From the NCBI GenBank assembly GCA_003280135.1, contig QCFW01000007.1:1-64000 (forward strand): a stretch of DNA of 64,000 nucleotides, written 5' to 3'. Of the stretch, positions 27,855 to 38,460 are shown one piece after another. This DNA is from Prochlorococcus sp. AG-363-N16 (GTDB lineage Bacteria; Cyanobacteriota; Cyanobacteriia; PCC-6307; Cyanobiaceae). The first letter of the stretch is position 1, and each line of letters starts with the position of its first letter. The notes under the pieces are model-generated. The model saw only the letters and a list, made by a program, of their open reading frames with translations. It was not told where the DNA came from and ran no database searches. The position numbers and the translations under genes are program-made.

Positions 27855-29666
27855 TTAATAATTACTCCCTGTTCTGCGATGATGAACAGCTGTAATGCCA
27901 TTCGAATCAAGAACCTTGCCATATTGAATTTCAGCATATATCAACCAATGATCCCCACATTCCATACGTTGCTTAACGCAACCTTCGATCCAAGCTAAAG
28001 CATCTGGAAGAATAGGTTGATTGTTAGGGCTTTTAGCAATATTTAGTCCTCTGAAGCGATTTGCACCTGGTAAAAATGGCTGTAAAAATTGTTGTAAAAG
28101 CTTTTTATGGTTGTTTTGATTAAGGATATTAAGAGCGAAGAACTCTCCTTTATGCAATAGCTTTTCAACAGCCCTATCTTTAGCGACTGCAATAGTTATA
28201 CCAGGTGGTGAAAAACTTGCTTGACTAATCCAACTTGCAACCATTGCACCACTGAGATTTTGTTCACTTTCTTGTTTTTCTACAGTGAGAATAGATAAAG
28301 ATCCAATGATTTTCCCAAGAGCTAATAATGCTGGATCACTTTTAGTTATTTTCATGCCATCACTTAGTCTATTTTTTGTTCGACGTTGTTGTTGAATTAG
28401 CTTTCTGCCAAATAGAGTGCCTGTTTCTTCAAGTGTTTTAACCATCTGTGCATCTGGACTAAATTTGATTTTGATTGGGTCAAATCCAAATTTAAAACCA
28501 CCATTTTGCAATTTTGTTTCTAGTAGATCTAATGCTTCCCCACTCCATCCATAGCTACCAAATATACCTACTGGTTTTCTTCGATCTCCTTCTGAAAGTA
28601 TTGTGCCTAGGGTTGAAACAATAGGGGTTGGTGCGTGTCCACCAAGAGTGGGAGAACCAATAAGGTAAGCATCAGCTGAATTAATGATTGCTAGTAATTC
28701 ATGGGGAGGGGTGAATTCACAGTTAAGACTTTCTACTTTGACGCCAGTTGCACTAATACCTTTAGCTAGAGAATCTGCAATTGATGCCGTGTTACCATAG
28801 GCACTTGCAAAGAAAAGAGCTACCTTCAAAGATGTTTGATCCTGTTGTTCTCCCCATCTTTGATAATCTTTTAGTAGGCTACGCCAACTAGTTTCGATGG
28901 CTGGACCATGACACGGTGCAATCGTATTAATATCTAGGAATTCTATTTTTTCGATAATGCTATTAATTTGATTCACCATAGGATTCATAAGACAATCAAA
29001 ATAGTGACGTCGTTCTTCTTCTGTACTACTTCTATTATTTTCTGCCCAATCAGGTGTACATATATGAGCAGCAAATAATTTGTCACTCATTAGTAGACCT
29101 GTATATTTTTCAAAACATATGAGTCCCCCAGGCCATCGAGCTGTTGGTGTCGCCAATAATTCTATAATATATCTATTACTAATAGATATACTCTCTTGTT
29201 GCTTTATTAATTTCAGTTTTGGCAAAGGTGGAATATTCGCTATAGTTTTTTCCTTACTTTGAGTTGGTTTAATTTGATTCCATAAATCTTTTAATAGCTT
29301 GCCAGCAGGATTAGAACAAATTAGTTCAATATGTTCAAATTCTTGTGAGAGCTTCCTAAGTAGAGAAACTCTATTTGGGTTTACATGCCCTATAATGATC
29401 CTCAACGTTGTATTTTTTTCTTTGAGAATACTTTTTATTTCAGGTAAAAAAACCTCTGCAAAATTTTGCCCAGGTGGGTGAATAAGAGTAGCAGTGTAAG
29501 AAGATGCGTTCTTTTCTGTAAATAAAAAAGAATTAGACGTTGTTCCTTTACCTAGAGAATATTCAACTTCAAATCTTAGTTTTTTAGGACTCATACATCT
29601 AAGACATATTAAATCTTCATCGATCGCTAAACTAATGATATGTTTGTTATTTTGTGAAATAGACAT
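27855..29666 (-). CDS. flv1: Flavodiiron protein Flv1 (non-canonical iron ligands)
   Basis: 603-residue cyanobacterial class C flavodiiron protein: metallo-beta-lactamase-like domain (about 1-260), flavodoxin domain (about 270-420, FFASAYGNTASIADSLAKG) and a C-terminal flavin reductase domain (SQASFSPPGITIAVAKDRAVEKL). The iron-site motif is changed: where Flv3 has H-T-E-P-D-H this has H-V-N-P-N-R, and the later ligand His is Arg (ARWPGG). That loss of acidic/His ligands is what marks Flv1 in Synechocystis. With Flv3 it reduces oxygen to water after photosystem I. Start and flv3 stop overlap (TAATG). Confidence 0.9.
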   Translation of the reverse strand: MSISQNNKHIISLAIDEDLICLRCMSPKKLRFEVEYSLGKGTTSNSFLFTEKNASSYTATLIHPPGQNFAEVFLPEIKSILKEKNTTLRIIIGHVNPNRVSLLRKLSQEFEHIELICSNPAGKLLKDLWNQIKPTQSKEKTIANIPPLPKLKLIKQQESISISNRYIIELLATPTARWPGGLICFEKYTGLLMSDKLFAAHICTPDWAENNRSSTEEERRHYFDCLMNPMVNQINSIIEKIEFLDINTIAPCHGPAIETSWRSLLKDYQRWGEQQDQTSLKVALFFASAYGNTASIADSLAKGISATGVKVESLNCEFTPPHELLAIINSADAYLIGSPTLGGHAPTPIVSTLGTILSEGDRRKPVGIFGSYGWSGEALDLLETKLQNGGFKFGFDPIKIKFSPDAQMVKTLEETGTLFGRKLIQQQRRTKNRLSDGMKITKSDPALLALGKIIGSLSILTVEKQESEQNLSGAMVASWISQASFSPPGITIAVAKDRAVEKLLHKGEFFALNILNQNNHKKLLQQFLQPFLPGANRFRGLNIAKSPNNQPILPDALAWIEGCVKQRMECGDHWLIYAEIQYGKVLDSNGITAVHHRRTGSNY

Positions 29667-31429
29667 TAATAAGATGTTCCTAATTTTCGGTGATGAACAG
29701 CTGTTTTTGCATCAGCATTGGCAATACTTCCTTTTTCTACTAAGGCATAAATAACCCAGTGATCACTAGTTTCCAATCGTTGTTTTACTCGGCAGTCTAA
29801 GTATGCCAGAGCATCTAATAAAACAGGTCCTCCTTGAGCGGCATCTTCGAGTAGAGGTATACCTTCAAAACGATTTGCGCCGGGTGGGAATCGTTTCAGG
29901 AATTGCCGAAATAATTGCTGATAATTATTTTCTTCTAATACGTTAATTACAAAAAGATCGTCTACTTGCATAAGAGTTTCAATTGCGCGATCTTTTGCTA
30001 CTGCAACGGTGATACCAGGTGGTGAAAAACTTGCTTGGCTAACCCAACTTGCAACCATAGCGCTGCTTCTATTGTCAGTTCCTTGCCCTTGACTAGCAGT
30101 AACTACATATAAGCCACCACTAATACGACCCATAGCTTTCATTAAATCTCCATCAAAACTTTTTATTGCTGCAATATTTTTTTTACGGTTTAAAAGTTGT
30201 CCCAGATCTGTACCTGCTTCTTCAAATTTTTGAAAAGTATTAGCGTCTGGATGTTTTTTCACTCGTAAGGGCTCAATTGCTTCTTTTTGACCGAGACTTC
30301 TGAACTTATTAGCTAATACATCAATTGGCTCATCATTTCCACCGTATGCATCATATAGCGCTACCCATTGTTTTTGTTTTACAGCAGCTAATAATGTGCT
30401 AATTGAATTTTGCATATCACTATCCCCATTGCTAGGCCAAGTTGGAACTATTACTGCTTTTGCGTCTCCAATAAGTGCAGTTATCTCTTGAGCATCAGTT
30501 GCTCTTAAGTCAACAAGTTGTACTTGAGCATTTGCTTTATTTATTCCGAGAGCGATTGCTTGACTTAAACGATCACAGAATCCATATTGACTTATATAAC
30601 AAACAGCTGCATACTCTTTACCTTTACTCAGTTGACTACTCCATTCTTGATATTTATCTACCCAAACAGCCAAGTTATATTTTAAAAGAGGACCATGTCC
30701 AACTGCAATCGTTTGTATATTGGGGAGATTTTTCATTCTTTTCAGTGCTTGTATAACACTTCTTGCATTTGGACCCATTAAACAGTCGTAGTAATATCTA
30801 AAGTCTTCGCTAATTTGTTCAGGCTCTATATCAAATAGATCTTCCGAACAGTAATGTAATCCAAATGCATCACATGTATAAAGGATGTTAGTGGCATGGT
30901 CAAAAGTAAAAATTGTGTCTGGCCAATGCAGATTTGGTGCACTTAGAAATTCAAGCTTATGATGAACTCCATTGACGGGATTAATGCCTAAGTCTAATTC
31001 ATTTCCAGTTTTTATTGCTCTTGATTTAAAGGAGCAATGTATTTGATTTTCTAAAAATTGAATAGCTACTTTTGAGCCAACGATCTCAATATGTTGATTT
31101 TCTTCTAGCAGATCACCAATTAATCCAGAGTGATCTGGTTCAGTATGACTGACTATTAGATAGTCAATTGACTGTGGCTCAATTTGACTTTTGAGAATTT
31201 TTAACCATGTATTGCGAAACTTGGCATGACTAGTATCGATGATTGCATTCTTTTCTCCTTTAATAATGAAGCTGTTATACGTTGTTCCATTTCTTAAGCC
31301 AAATTCGATATCAAAGCGACTTCTATCCCAATCAAGAGAACGAATTGTTGAGCTATTCATTGCAATTTCTTTGCATTGCAATGAGAGTCTTGAGTTGTCT
31401 GGCTTCTTCTCAAGCAATAAATTAGACAT
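29666..31429 (-). CDS. flv3: Flavodiiron protein Flv3 (canonical iron ligands)
   Basis: 587-residue partner of Flv1 with the same three domains. The diiron ligands are complete: SHTEPDHSG (H-x-E-x-D-H), His in APNLHWPD, Asp in YTCDAFGLH and the final His in VGHGPLL. The flavodoxin part begins AAVCYISQYGFCDRLSQAIA, and the flavin reductase end is SQASFSPPGITVAVAKDRAIE. Flv1/Flv3 act together in the light-dependent Mehler-like oxygen reduction protecting photosystem I. First gene of a flv3-flv1 operon, with the FMN reductase 48 bases further down. Confidence 0.9.
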   Translation of the reverse strand: MSNLLLEKKPDNSRLSLQCKEIAMNSSTIRSLDWDRSRFDIEFGLRNGTTYNSFIIKGEKNAIIDTSHAKFRNTWLKILKSQIEPQSIDYLIVSHTEPDHSGLIGDLLEENQHIEIVGSKVAIQFLENQIHCSFKSRAIKTGNELDLGINPVNGVHHKLEFLSAPNLHWPDTIFTFDHATNILYTCDAFGLHYCSEDLFDIEPEQISEDFRYYYDCLMGPNARSVIQALKRMKNLPNIQTIAVGHGPLLKYNLAVWVDKYQEWSSQLSKGKEYAAVCYISQYGFCDRLSQAIALGINKANAQVQLVDLRATDAQEITALIGDAKAVIVPTWPSNGDSDMQNSISTLLAAVKQKQWVALYDAYGGNDEPIDVLANKFRSLGQKEAIEPLRVKKHPDANTFQKFEEAGTDLGQLLNRKKNIAAIKSFDGDLMKAMGRISGGLYVVTASQGQGTDNRSSAMVASWVSQASFSPPGITVAVAKDRAIETLMQVDDLFVINVLEENNYQQLFRQFLKRFPPGANRFEGIPLLEDAAQGGPVLLDALAYLDCRVKQRLETSDHWVIYALVEKGSIANADAKTAVHHRKLGTSY

Positions 31430-31601
31430 GGTGCTTTTGTCTTTTTTTCATCAATTTTTTAATTTTAAAAAAATTTAGTGGTCATTTGTTTATACATATA
31501 GGAAAAAGCACATCATCTCTAAACAATTTAGAGTCGGTTTCATTTGTGTCTCAGAATTTTATCAAAGAGATTGCGTTTATATTTTCATCAATTGACTAAC
31601 T

Positions 31602-32459
31602 TTATTCATTATTTGCTTTCATAGCTCTCAACATGGCTTTATGAGCCTCTGTTTCAACATGAGAAATCAGATTAGAAAGAAATGTTGTGTTTGATTTTGG
31701 GAATTGCGGATCTTCCGCCATTGGAAGCTCCCCAGCAAGGTGTATCCCTGTTTCTTTTCCTGAGCCTGGAGTGATGACAACTAGATCTGAATCTAAATTA
31801 TGATTATATGACCACCAAAGATCTGGTTTTATAGGGAGTGGTGTATATAGATTGTGACTTATCTTTTCCACTTGCTTGTGTTTTAGTTTCTGTCGTTGTT
31901 TTGTTAAATCTAGAAGAATTTGCTGTCTACTTCTCCCTCTTAATTGAAATAAAATAAAGGGATCTTCTTTGAATCTATCACCCATTAAGAAGTAAATAGC
32001 ACTTACATGCTTACACGGATTAGCTTTGTCTGGGCACGTACATTCGCTTTTAACTTCTTCCAATTTGAATGGGAATAGTCTTTTCCCACTTGCTGCGAAT
32101 GCGTTTTCAATATCTTTTGGCATTACTCCTGCGAGTAATTGTGCTGACCATTTAGCTTTTTTTGCCATAGCTTCAATAACATATTGCCAGTCTTCATCAT
32201 TCAGAACATCTAACCAAAGTTTGACTTTGTATGGTTCTTTTTCAGTTCCTTGAACTCTTGCGTGAACTCTTCTTCCTTCAAACTGAATAGAAATTACATT
32301 CCCTTGTCTTGCATAATTCCAGGCTCGCTCTAATCGTTTTTTATACCTATAAGAATTGATCAGTTCCATCCATTGTGCAACCCACCATGACTGTTGACCT
32401 AGTCCGTCTTCTCCTAATGATGTTGATAATGCTGATTGAGAACTTGATGAATGAGTCAT
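31602..32459 (-). CDS. SWIM zinc-finger protein
   Basis: 285 residues with a SWIM-type zinc finger at about 140-155: CTCPDKANPCKH (CxCx(n)CxH). Upstream is a beta-rich part (NVISIQFEGRRVHARVQGTEKEPYKVKLWL) and the C-terminal region is variable. SWIM proteins bind DNA or proteins and, in many bacteria, sit beside an SNF2 ATPase, exactly as here: it follows the SNF2 gene by 9 bases. The pair probably acts together on DNA or nucleoprotein; the process is not established. Confidence 0.88.
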   Translation of the reverse strand: MTHSSSSQSALSTSLGEDGLGQQSWWVAQWMELINSYRYKKRLERAWNYARQGNVISIQFEGRRVHARVQGTEKEPYKVKLWLDVLNDEDWQYVIEAMAKKAKWSAQLLAGVMPKDIENAFAASGKRLFPFKLEEVKSECTCPDKANPCKHVSAIYFLMGDRFKEDPFILFQLRGRSRQQILLDLTKQRQKLKHKQVEKISHNLYTPLPIKPDLWWSYNHNLDSDLVVITPGSGKETGIHLAGELPMAEDPQFPKSNTTFLSNLISHVETEAHKAMLRAMKANNE

Positions 32460-32468
32460 TACTTGTTT

Positions 32469-35400
32469 CTATTCATCTTTATCTAGCGTAACTAATTCAC
32501 GTAAGGCTTTTATTTCTAAATTTCCCAGCCATTCTTCTCCTGAGCCAATAATATCTTCTGCTAGACGAGATTTTTTGATAAGCATCTGATTGATTTTCTC
32601 TTCTAATGATCCTTTGGTTATAAATTTATGAACCATTACAGCATTGTTTTGACCAATTCTATAAGCCCTGTCAGTTGCTTGATTTTCAACTGCAGGATTC
32701 CACCAACGGTCAATATGAATTACGTGACTTGCTCTTGTCAGATTTAAACCTACTCCTCCCGCTTTTAACGAGAGTAAAAAGATATTGGGTCCCCTAGGAT
32801 CGTTTTGAAAGTGATCAATCATTGTTTGACGGTCTATTTTTCGAATGCCGCCATGTAGAAAAGGAATCTGAGACTGCCACTTTTTTTGTAAGTAAGTTTG
32901 TAGTAACAATCCCCATTCTGCAAATTGTGTAAAGATTAGAACTCGATCATTAACTTCCAGGATTTCTTCCAGAAGCTCTATTAATCTTTGAACTTTTCCA
33001 GATCGATCTGGAAAAGTCTCTTCGACATTCGCTTCTTTGAAAAGAAGAGCTGGGTGATTACAAATTTGTTTAAGGCGTGTGAGTAGCCCTAATACTTTTC
33101 CATTACGTTGCCCAAGCGGGGAGCTAGAGATATCAGCTAAAGCTTTGTCCAATGTCTTGTTATATAGGGATTTCTGCTCGCTACTTAAGTTTACCCATTC
33201 ATTTAGTTCAACCTTTTCAGGAAGGTCTGAGATAATCGATTTATCAGTTTTTAATCGTCGTAATATGAAGGGTTTAATAAGCACGTTTAATTCTTTTTGA
33301 GAAGATATGTCTCCATAACGCTCAATAGGAAGTTGAAATCTTTGCTTAAAGAATTCTATTTCTCCAAGGACTTTTGGATTTAAGAAGTGCATAATTGACC
33401 AGATCTCATTAATTTTGTTTTCTATAGGAGTTCCTGTTAAAGCAATACGAAAATACTTTTTACTTTGTTTTTTATTTAGTCGGTGAACTGTTTTGCTTTG
33501 TTTTGCGTTTGGATTTTTAATTGCTTGCGCTTCGTCAATGATTATTCCTTGCCAATCTATTCCTTCCAATAATTCGCTATCTCTAGTAAGTAGATTGTAA
33601 CTAGTAATAAGAATATCAATTTTTAGTAGTCGTTTTTTCAGATCAGAGATTGTTGTAGCTCTATCTTTACCATAATGCTCTAAAATGGAGAGTTGTGGCG
33701 TAAATTTTTCTCCTTCTCTTTTCCAGTTTGTTAGGACGGATGTAGGAGCAATTAATAATATGTTTTTATTCAATTCATTTTCTTGCTTTAGATGTTGTAT
33801 AAAAGCAAGAACTTGAATGGTTTTACCAAGACCCATGTCATCTGCGAGGCAAGCACCTTGGTTGAAGCGGTTTAAAAAATTGAGCCAACCCAATCCGCGT
33901 TCTTGATATGGTCTTAATTGTCCAGTGAAATTAGATGGCGCAGGGAGAGGTTCAGGGGCTTTTTGCTTGTGATATCTCTCTAATACATTTTGAAGTTTGG
34001 GTCCTGCTTCAAAATGATGAACTGGAAGTTTCATGAGTGTATTTCCATCTGATCCAGTTAATCTCAATGCATCATCTAGGCTTAGGTTGGGATTATTTTT
34101 ACAAAAATTTTCTGCATTTTCCATATCTTTTGGTCGCAATTCAATCCATATTCCTTTGTAATTGACTAGTGGACTTTTTTTTCTTCCAAGTGCTTCTAGT
34201 TCTTTAAAAGTTAATTTGATACCACCAATCATGAATTTCCACTCCCAGCTTAGTTTTTGCCCTAAACCAATATTTTTCGATGATTGAATTAACTCTGCTT
34301 GCATCGTTATACCTAATCGACTTGCCAATCCACCTGAAAGACTGTTTGGAAGTATGACTCCAATACCAATTTCACGAAGCTGTTTTGCGATACTTCTAAT
34401 GAAGATAAATGCTTCTGTCGCTTCAAGATCCATTGAATCAGGAGTCGCGTTTTCTAATCCTTTTTCAAGTGCTTGGAAAATGCCTAATGCTCTTCCTAGT
34501 CCCTCTAGTAAAACTTCTCCAGGTTTTTCGACTCGTATGTTGCCAAGTTGTATAAAGTCTGTATTTGTATTCCAAATAGTTGATGCAGAGATTTTCAGAC
34601 TTGGATCTGCTTCAGCTTGTAATGAAAAAATTAGTCTCCATTTGTCTTTACCATGTTGTGGCACTAATAGCTCTAGACAGGCTCTAGCATTTTGAAATTG
34701 TCCTGATATGCGTTCCTTCCAATTTCTACTTGCTTGAGATAAACGAATAAGCTCTTCATTATTTAAGGTAAGTTTTCCATCAGAGGACCCAAGAGCTTTT
34801 TGCCATGCTTTTAATAATGGATCTAGTTCTTTATCATTTGGAGTAAAACTGTCTCGAAGATGTGCATCGATTAATTCTTGTAAGAGATTGCTAACGAAAA
34901 CACGATTTTCTTGTGGACGATGAGAAGCAAGATGCTTATTTTTTAAATCTTGACTCTTCTCTTCAAGGAGAATGCCACATGAAGTTACAAGTGGCAGCCT
35001 GGAAGCGAAATCTTCTAATCGCCTTCGTTCCTTTTCGTGACTTATTAAAGGTATCCATTGAGCTTGACCAACTGATTCTTCACATTGATTGATTTCTACT
35101 TTTGGTAGCCATAAACCTTTAGCAATTAAACTAAGTATCCAACGTTCTAAATGACTCCACCAAAGTAATTCGTCTCCAAAATCATTATTTTGATTAGTTA
35201 AAGGTAAATGAGCTAGCCAGGTTATTGCATCATTAGGTTTTAAAGCCAGGCCTTCAATGACCCATGGCCACCATTCATATTGTGTTGGAATAGGTTCGTC
35301 AGCCAGTAAAGGTAATCCAGACCAACTATCTATCGAAAATTTTTTTTGTTTTATACTTTTACTTGGAAGGGTTAGTAAAGCTGTTTGTGGAAAGCATTGA

Positions 35401-35597
35401 GATGGAAGTAAGTTTTTTGTAGTGAGCCAATTCTTTAATTCTTCTATTGAAAGATGAAATGGATGAGGAAGAGGTGCATCTCTGACTTCTTTTGGTTTTG
35501 CAATATTCCATTCATCAGCCCAAATAAATAAGTAAGGGTTGAGAGAGAGAGGATTGCTATTCCTTTTTTCAAGCCAAGTAGCGTGTAGAACACTCAT
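32469..35597 (-). CDS. SNF2-family helicase-like ATPase
   Basis: 1042 residues. About 1-560 is an N-terminal region typical of bacterial SNF2 proteins paired with SWIM proteins. The ATPase core starts near residue 568: Walker A CLADDMGLGKTIQVLAF, motif II IIIDEAQAIKN, ALTGTPIENK (III), then the second RecA lobe with RVLIFTQFAEWG, SLKAGGVGLNLTRASHVIHIDRWWNPA and QATDRAYRIGQ. The protein should translocate on double-stranded DNA and remodel DNA-protein complexes (RapA/HepA relatives free RNA polymerase). Function here is unknown. Confidence 0.92.
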   Translation of the reverse strand: MSVLHATWLEKRNSNPLSLNPYLFIWADEWNIAKPKEVRDAPLPHPFHLSIEELKNWLTTKNLLPSQCFPQTALLTLPSKSIKQKKFSIDSWSGLPLLADEPIPTQYEWWPWVIEGLALKPNDAITWLAHLPLTNQNNDFGDELLWWSHLERWILSLIAKGLWLPKVEINQCEESVGQAQWIPLISHEKERRRLEDFASRLPLVTSCGILLEEKSQDLKNKHLASHRPQENRVFVSNLLQELIDAHLRDSFTPNDKELDPLLKAWQKALGSSDGKLTLNNEELIRLSQASRNWKERISGQFQNARACLELLVPQHGKDKWRLIFSLQAEADPSLKISASTIWNTNTDFIQLGNIRVEKPGEVLLEGLGRALGIFQALEKGLENATPDSMDLEATEAFIFIRSIAKQLREIGIGVILPNSLSGGLASRLGITMQAELIQSSKNIGLGQKLSWEWKFMIGGIKLTFKELEALGRKKSPLVNYKGIWIELRPKDMENAENFCKNNPNLSLDDALRLTGSDGNTLMKLPVHHFEAGPKLQNVLERYHKQKAPEPLPAPSNFTGQLRPYQERGLGWLNFLNRFNQGACLADDMGLGKTIQVLAFIQHLKQENELNKNILLIAPTSVLTNWKREGEKFTPQLSILEHYGKDRATTISDLKKRLLKIDILITSYNLLTRDSELLEGIDWQGIIIDEAQAIKNPNAKQSKTVHRLNKKQSKKYFRIALTGTPIENKINEIWSIMHFLNPKVLGEIEFFKQRFQLPIERYGDISSQKELNVLIKPFILRRLKTDKSIISDLPEKVELNEWVNLSSEQKSLYNKTLDKALADISSSPLGQRNGKVLGLLTRLKQICNHPALLFKEANVEETFPDRSGKVQRLIELLEEILEVNDRVLIFTQFAEWGLLLQTYLQKKWQSQIPFLHGGIRKIDRQTMIDHFQNDPRGPNIFLLSLKAGGVGLNLTRASHVIHIDRWWNPAVENQATDRAYRIGQNNAVMVHKFITKGSLEEKINQMLIKKSRLAEDIIGSGEEWLGNLEIKALRELVTLDKDE

Positions 35598-35790
35598 TGT
35601 CGCAATAGCGAAATCATTAACTGTTCTTCCTCAAGGATAAAATTGATAGTCATCAATCACAATTAAAAGTAATTTCTTTCTGAATCATGACTGTGAATTA
35701 GTTAGATTTTATGACAAGCTCATTACTTGTTTTGTATTTTTAGTAAGTACAACATAGTTTATGAATTTTCTCTAAAAGCCGATTTTTGTT

Positions 35791-38460
35791 ATGGCAGGTG
35801 ATCATTTGACATCAAGAGGAAACTTCACATCTCTTACAGGAGATGAGATTCGCACCACTTTTCTAAATTTCTTTGCAGAACATGGTCATAAGATTCTTCC
35901 TAGTGCGTCTTTAGTCCCTGATGACCCAACTGTTTTATTAACTATTGCAGGAATGTTGCCTTTTAAGCCTGTTTTCCTTGGGCATCAAAAAAGGCCTGCA
36001 CCACGAGTAACCACTAGTCAAAAGTGTATCAGGACGAATGATATTGAAAATGTTGGCTCTACAGCAAGGCATCATACTTTTTTTGAAATGTTAGGAAACT
36101 TCTCTTTTGGTGATTACTTTAAAGAAGAAGCAATTAAATGGGCTTGGCAATTATCAACAGAAGTCTTTGGATTAGCACCAGAGAATTTGGTAATTAGTGT
36201 ATTTCGCGAAGATGATGAAACGGAAAAGATCTGGAAAGAAATAATTGGCGTCCATCCTCAAAGAATTATTAGGATGGATGAAGAAGATAACTTTTGGAGT
36301 TCTGGTTCTACTGGCCCATGTGGACCATGTTCTGAGTTGTATTACGATTTCAAGCCTGAATTGGGATTTGACACTATCGATTTAGAAGATGATTCAAGAT
36401 TTATAGAGTTTTACAACCTAGTTTTTATGCAATATAACCGTGATAGTGCGGGGACTTTAACAGAACTTGATAACTGCAATATTGATACAGGGATGGGGTT
36501 GGAGAGGATGGCACAAATTCTTCAAGCAGTTCCTAATAATTATGAAACAGATCTGATTTATCCACTCATAGAGAAAGCTGCTTCTCTTGCAGGTGTTCAA
36601 TATCAAGATCTTACTGAAAAAGAGAAATCCTCTTTTAAGGTAATTGGGGATCATAGTAGAGCTATTGTCCACTTAATAAGTGATGGTGTGACGGCAAGTA
36701 ATTTAGGACGTGGTTATGTATTAAGAAGGTTATTGCGACGTGTTATTAGGCATGGATGTTTAATAGGAATTACGAAACCTTTTTTAGCTGATCTTGGTGA
36801 ATTAGCTATTCAGTTAATGCAGTCTTGCTACCCTCAATTGAAAGATAGACGAGAAGTAGTGATTTCAGAGTTAGTAAGAGAGGAAGAGCGTTTTTTAGAG
36901 ACCTTGGAGCGGGGAGAGAAATTATTGTCAGAGTTATTAGAAAATAAACCTAAGGAGATTGCAGGAGAGCAAGCTTTCCTTTTGTATGACACTTATGGTT
37001 TTCCTTTAGAACTTACAGAGGAAATTGCTCAAGAAAATGGCTTGAAGGTAGATGTGAAAGGGTTTGAAAAAGCCATGCAAAAACAGCGTAAAAGAGCGCA
37101 AGCTGCTAGCACTACAGTGGATTTAACAATTCAAGATACAATTGATAGTCTTAGTAGAAATATTGGTTCAACAAATTTTCAGGGATATTCAAGTTTAGAA
37201 GAAAAGTGTAATGTTCAAGCCATAGTTTTGAATGGCCAGTCGGTTCAACAAGCTCAAGCTGGTGATGAAATCAAAGTAATTCTTGAGACCACTCCTTTTT
37301 ATGGTGAAGGTGGAGGGCAAATAGGTGATGTAGGGACGTTATTGATGGATGATGAATCTTTTGTTGAAATAAATGATGTTCATCGAATTAACAATACATT
37401 TGTGCATAGCGGCATTGTTCGAAAAGGAATCTTAGAAGTAAATACCAATGTTGAATGTAGAGTTGACAATATTAGTCGTCAAAAAGCACAAGCTAATCAT
37501 ACGGCTACTCATTTGTTGCAGTCAGCTTTAAAGCAGGTTGTGGATTCAAGTATTAGTCAAGCCGGATCTTTAGTTAGTTTTGATAGATTAAGATTTGATT
37601 TTTACTCTCCACGCCCTATTTCATTAGATGAGCTACATGAAATAGAAAATCTAGTAAATATCTGGATTTCTCAAGCATATTCTTTGAAAGTTCAGCAAAT
37701 GAAAATTGAGGATGCAAAAGCAATTGGTGCTTTGGCGATGTTTGGTGAAAAGTATGGTGATATTGTCAGAGTTGTGAATGTCCCTGGTGTTTCAATAGAA
37801 CTTTGTGGTGGTACGCATGTTTCTAATACAGCAGAACTCGGAGTATTTAAGATAGTAAATGAGTCAGGAATAGCTGCAGGTGTTCGTCGCATTGAGGCGT
37901 TGGCGGGACCTTGTGTATTAGATTATTTAAAGGATAGAGACTTAATAGTTAAGACTCTATCTGAACGATTTAAGGTTCAATCACATGAAATTGTTGATAG
38001 AGTTTTTGCATTACAAGAGGAATTAAAGAGTGTAAATAAAACATTAGTTAAAGCTCAGAAAGAAGTTGCATCTGCTAAAACATCAGCTTTAATTGAACAG
38101 GCTATGGCTATTGGTAGTAGCCAATATATTATATCTCGCATAGATGGGATTAATGGTGATGGTATGCAAAGTGCTGCCAAAGATTTGGTAGCACAATTAG
38201 GTAATAATTCCGCCGTTATTCTTGCAGGAGTACCTAATCCAGACAAAGAAGAAAGAATTATAATTATTGTCGCTTTAGGTTCTCAAATCGTTGGACTAGG
38301 TTTACATGCAGGAAAGTTTATATCTCAGTTGGCAAACATATGTGGAGGCGGAGGTGGAGGCCGTCCTGACTTTGCTCAAGCTGGAGGTAAAGACTCTAGG
38401 GCTTTAAAAAGCATGCTTGAATATGCTGAGTCAGAACTTCAATTATTATTGAATCAATAA
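35791..38460 (+). CDS. alaS: Alanyl-tRNA synthetase
   Basis: Charges tRNA-Ala and edits mischarged Ser/Gly. 889 residues. Class II catalytic core at the N-terminus (RTTFLNFFAEHGHKILPSASL, TTSQKCIRTNDIENVGSTARHHTFFEMLGNFSFGDYF), GPCGPCSELYYD, then the editing domain with NHTATHLLQSAL and the zinc-site CGGTHVSNTAELG, and the C-terminal C-Ala domain with GGGGGGRPDFAQAGG. Start ATG at 35791. It ends immediately next to the convergent speA (zero gap), so the two mRNAs must overlap or terminate within the coding ends. Confidence 0.97.
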   Translation: MAGDHLTSRGNFTSLTGDEIRTTFLNFFAEHGHKILPSASLVPDDPTVLLTIAGMLPFKPVFLGHQKRPAPRVTTSQKCIRTNDIENVGSTARHHTFFEMLGNFSFGDYFKEEAIKWAWQLSTEVFGLAPENLVISVFREDDETEKIWKEIIGVHPQRIIRMDEEDNFWSSGSTGPCGPCSELYYDFKPELGFDTIDLEDDSRFIEFYNLVFMQYNRDSAGTLTELDNCNIDTGMGLERMAQILQAVPNNYETDLIYPLIEKAASLAGVQYQDLTEKEKSSFKVIGDHSRAIVHLISDGVTASNLGRGYVLRRLLRRVIRHGCLIGITKPFLADLGELAIQLMQSCYPQLKDRREVVISELVREEERFLETLERGEKLLSELLENKPKEIAGEQAFLLYDTYGFPLELTEEIAQENGLKVDVKGFEKAMQKQRKRAQAASTTVDLTIQDTIDSLSRNIGSTNFQGYSSLEEKCNVQAIVLNGQSVQQAQAGDEIKVILETTPFYGEGGGQIGDVGTLLMDDESFVEINDVHRINNTFVHSGIVRKGILEVNTNVECRVDNISRQKAQANHTATHLLQSALKQVVDSSISQAGSLVSFDRLRFDFYSPRPISLDELHEIENLVNIWISQAYSLKVQQMKIEDAKAIGALAMFGEKYGDIVRVVNVPGVSIELCGGTHVSNTAELGVFKIVNESGIAAGVRRIEALAGPCVLDYLKDRDLIVKTLSERFKVQSHEIVDRVFALQEELKSVNKTLVKAQKEVASAKTSALIEQAMAIGSSQYIISRIDGINGDGMQSAAKDLVAQLGNNSAVILAGVPNPDKEERIIIIVALGSQIVGLGLHAGKFISQLANICGGGGGGRPDFAQAGGKDSRALKSMLEYAESELQLLLNQ

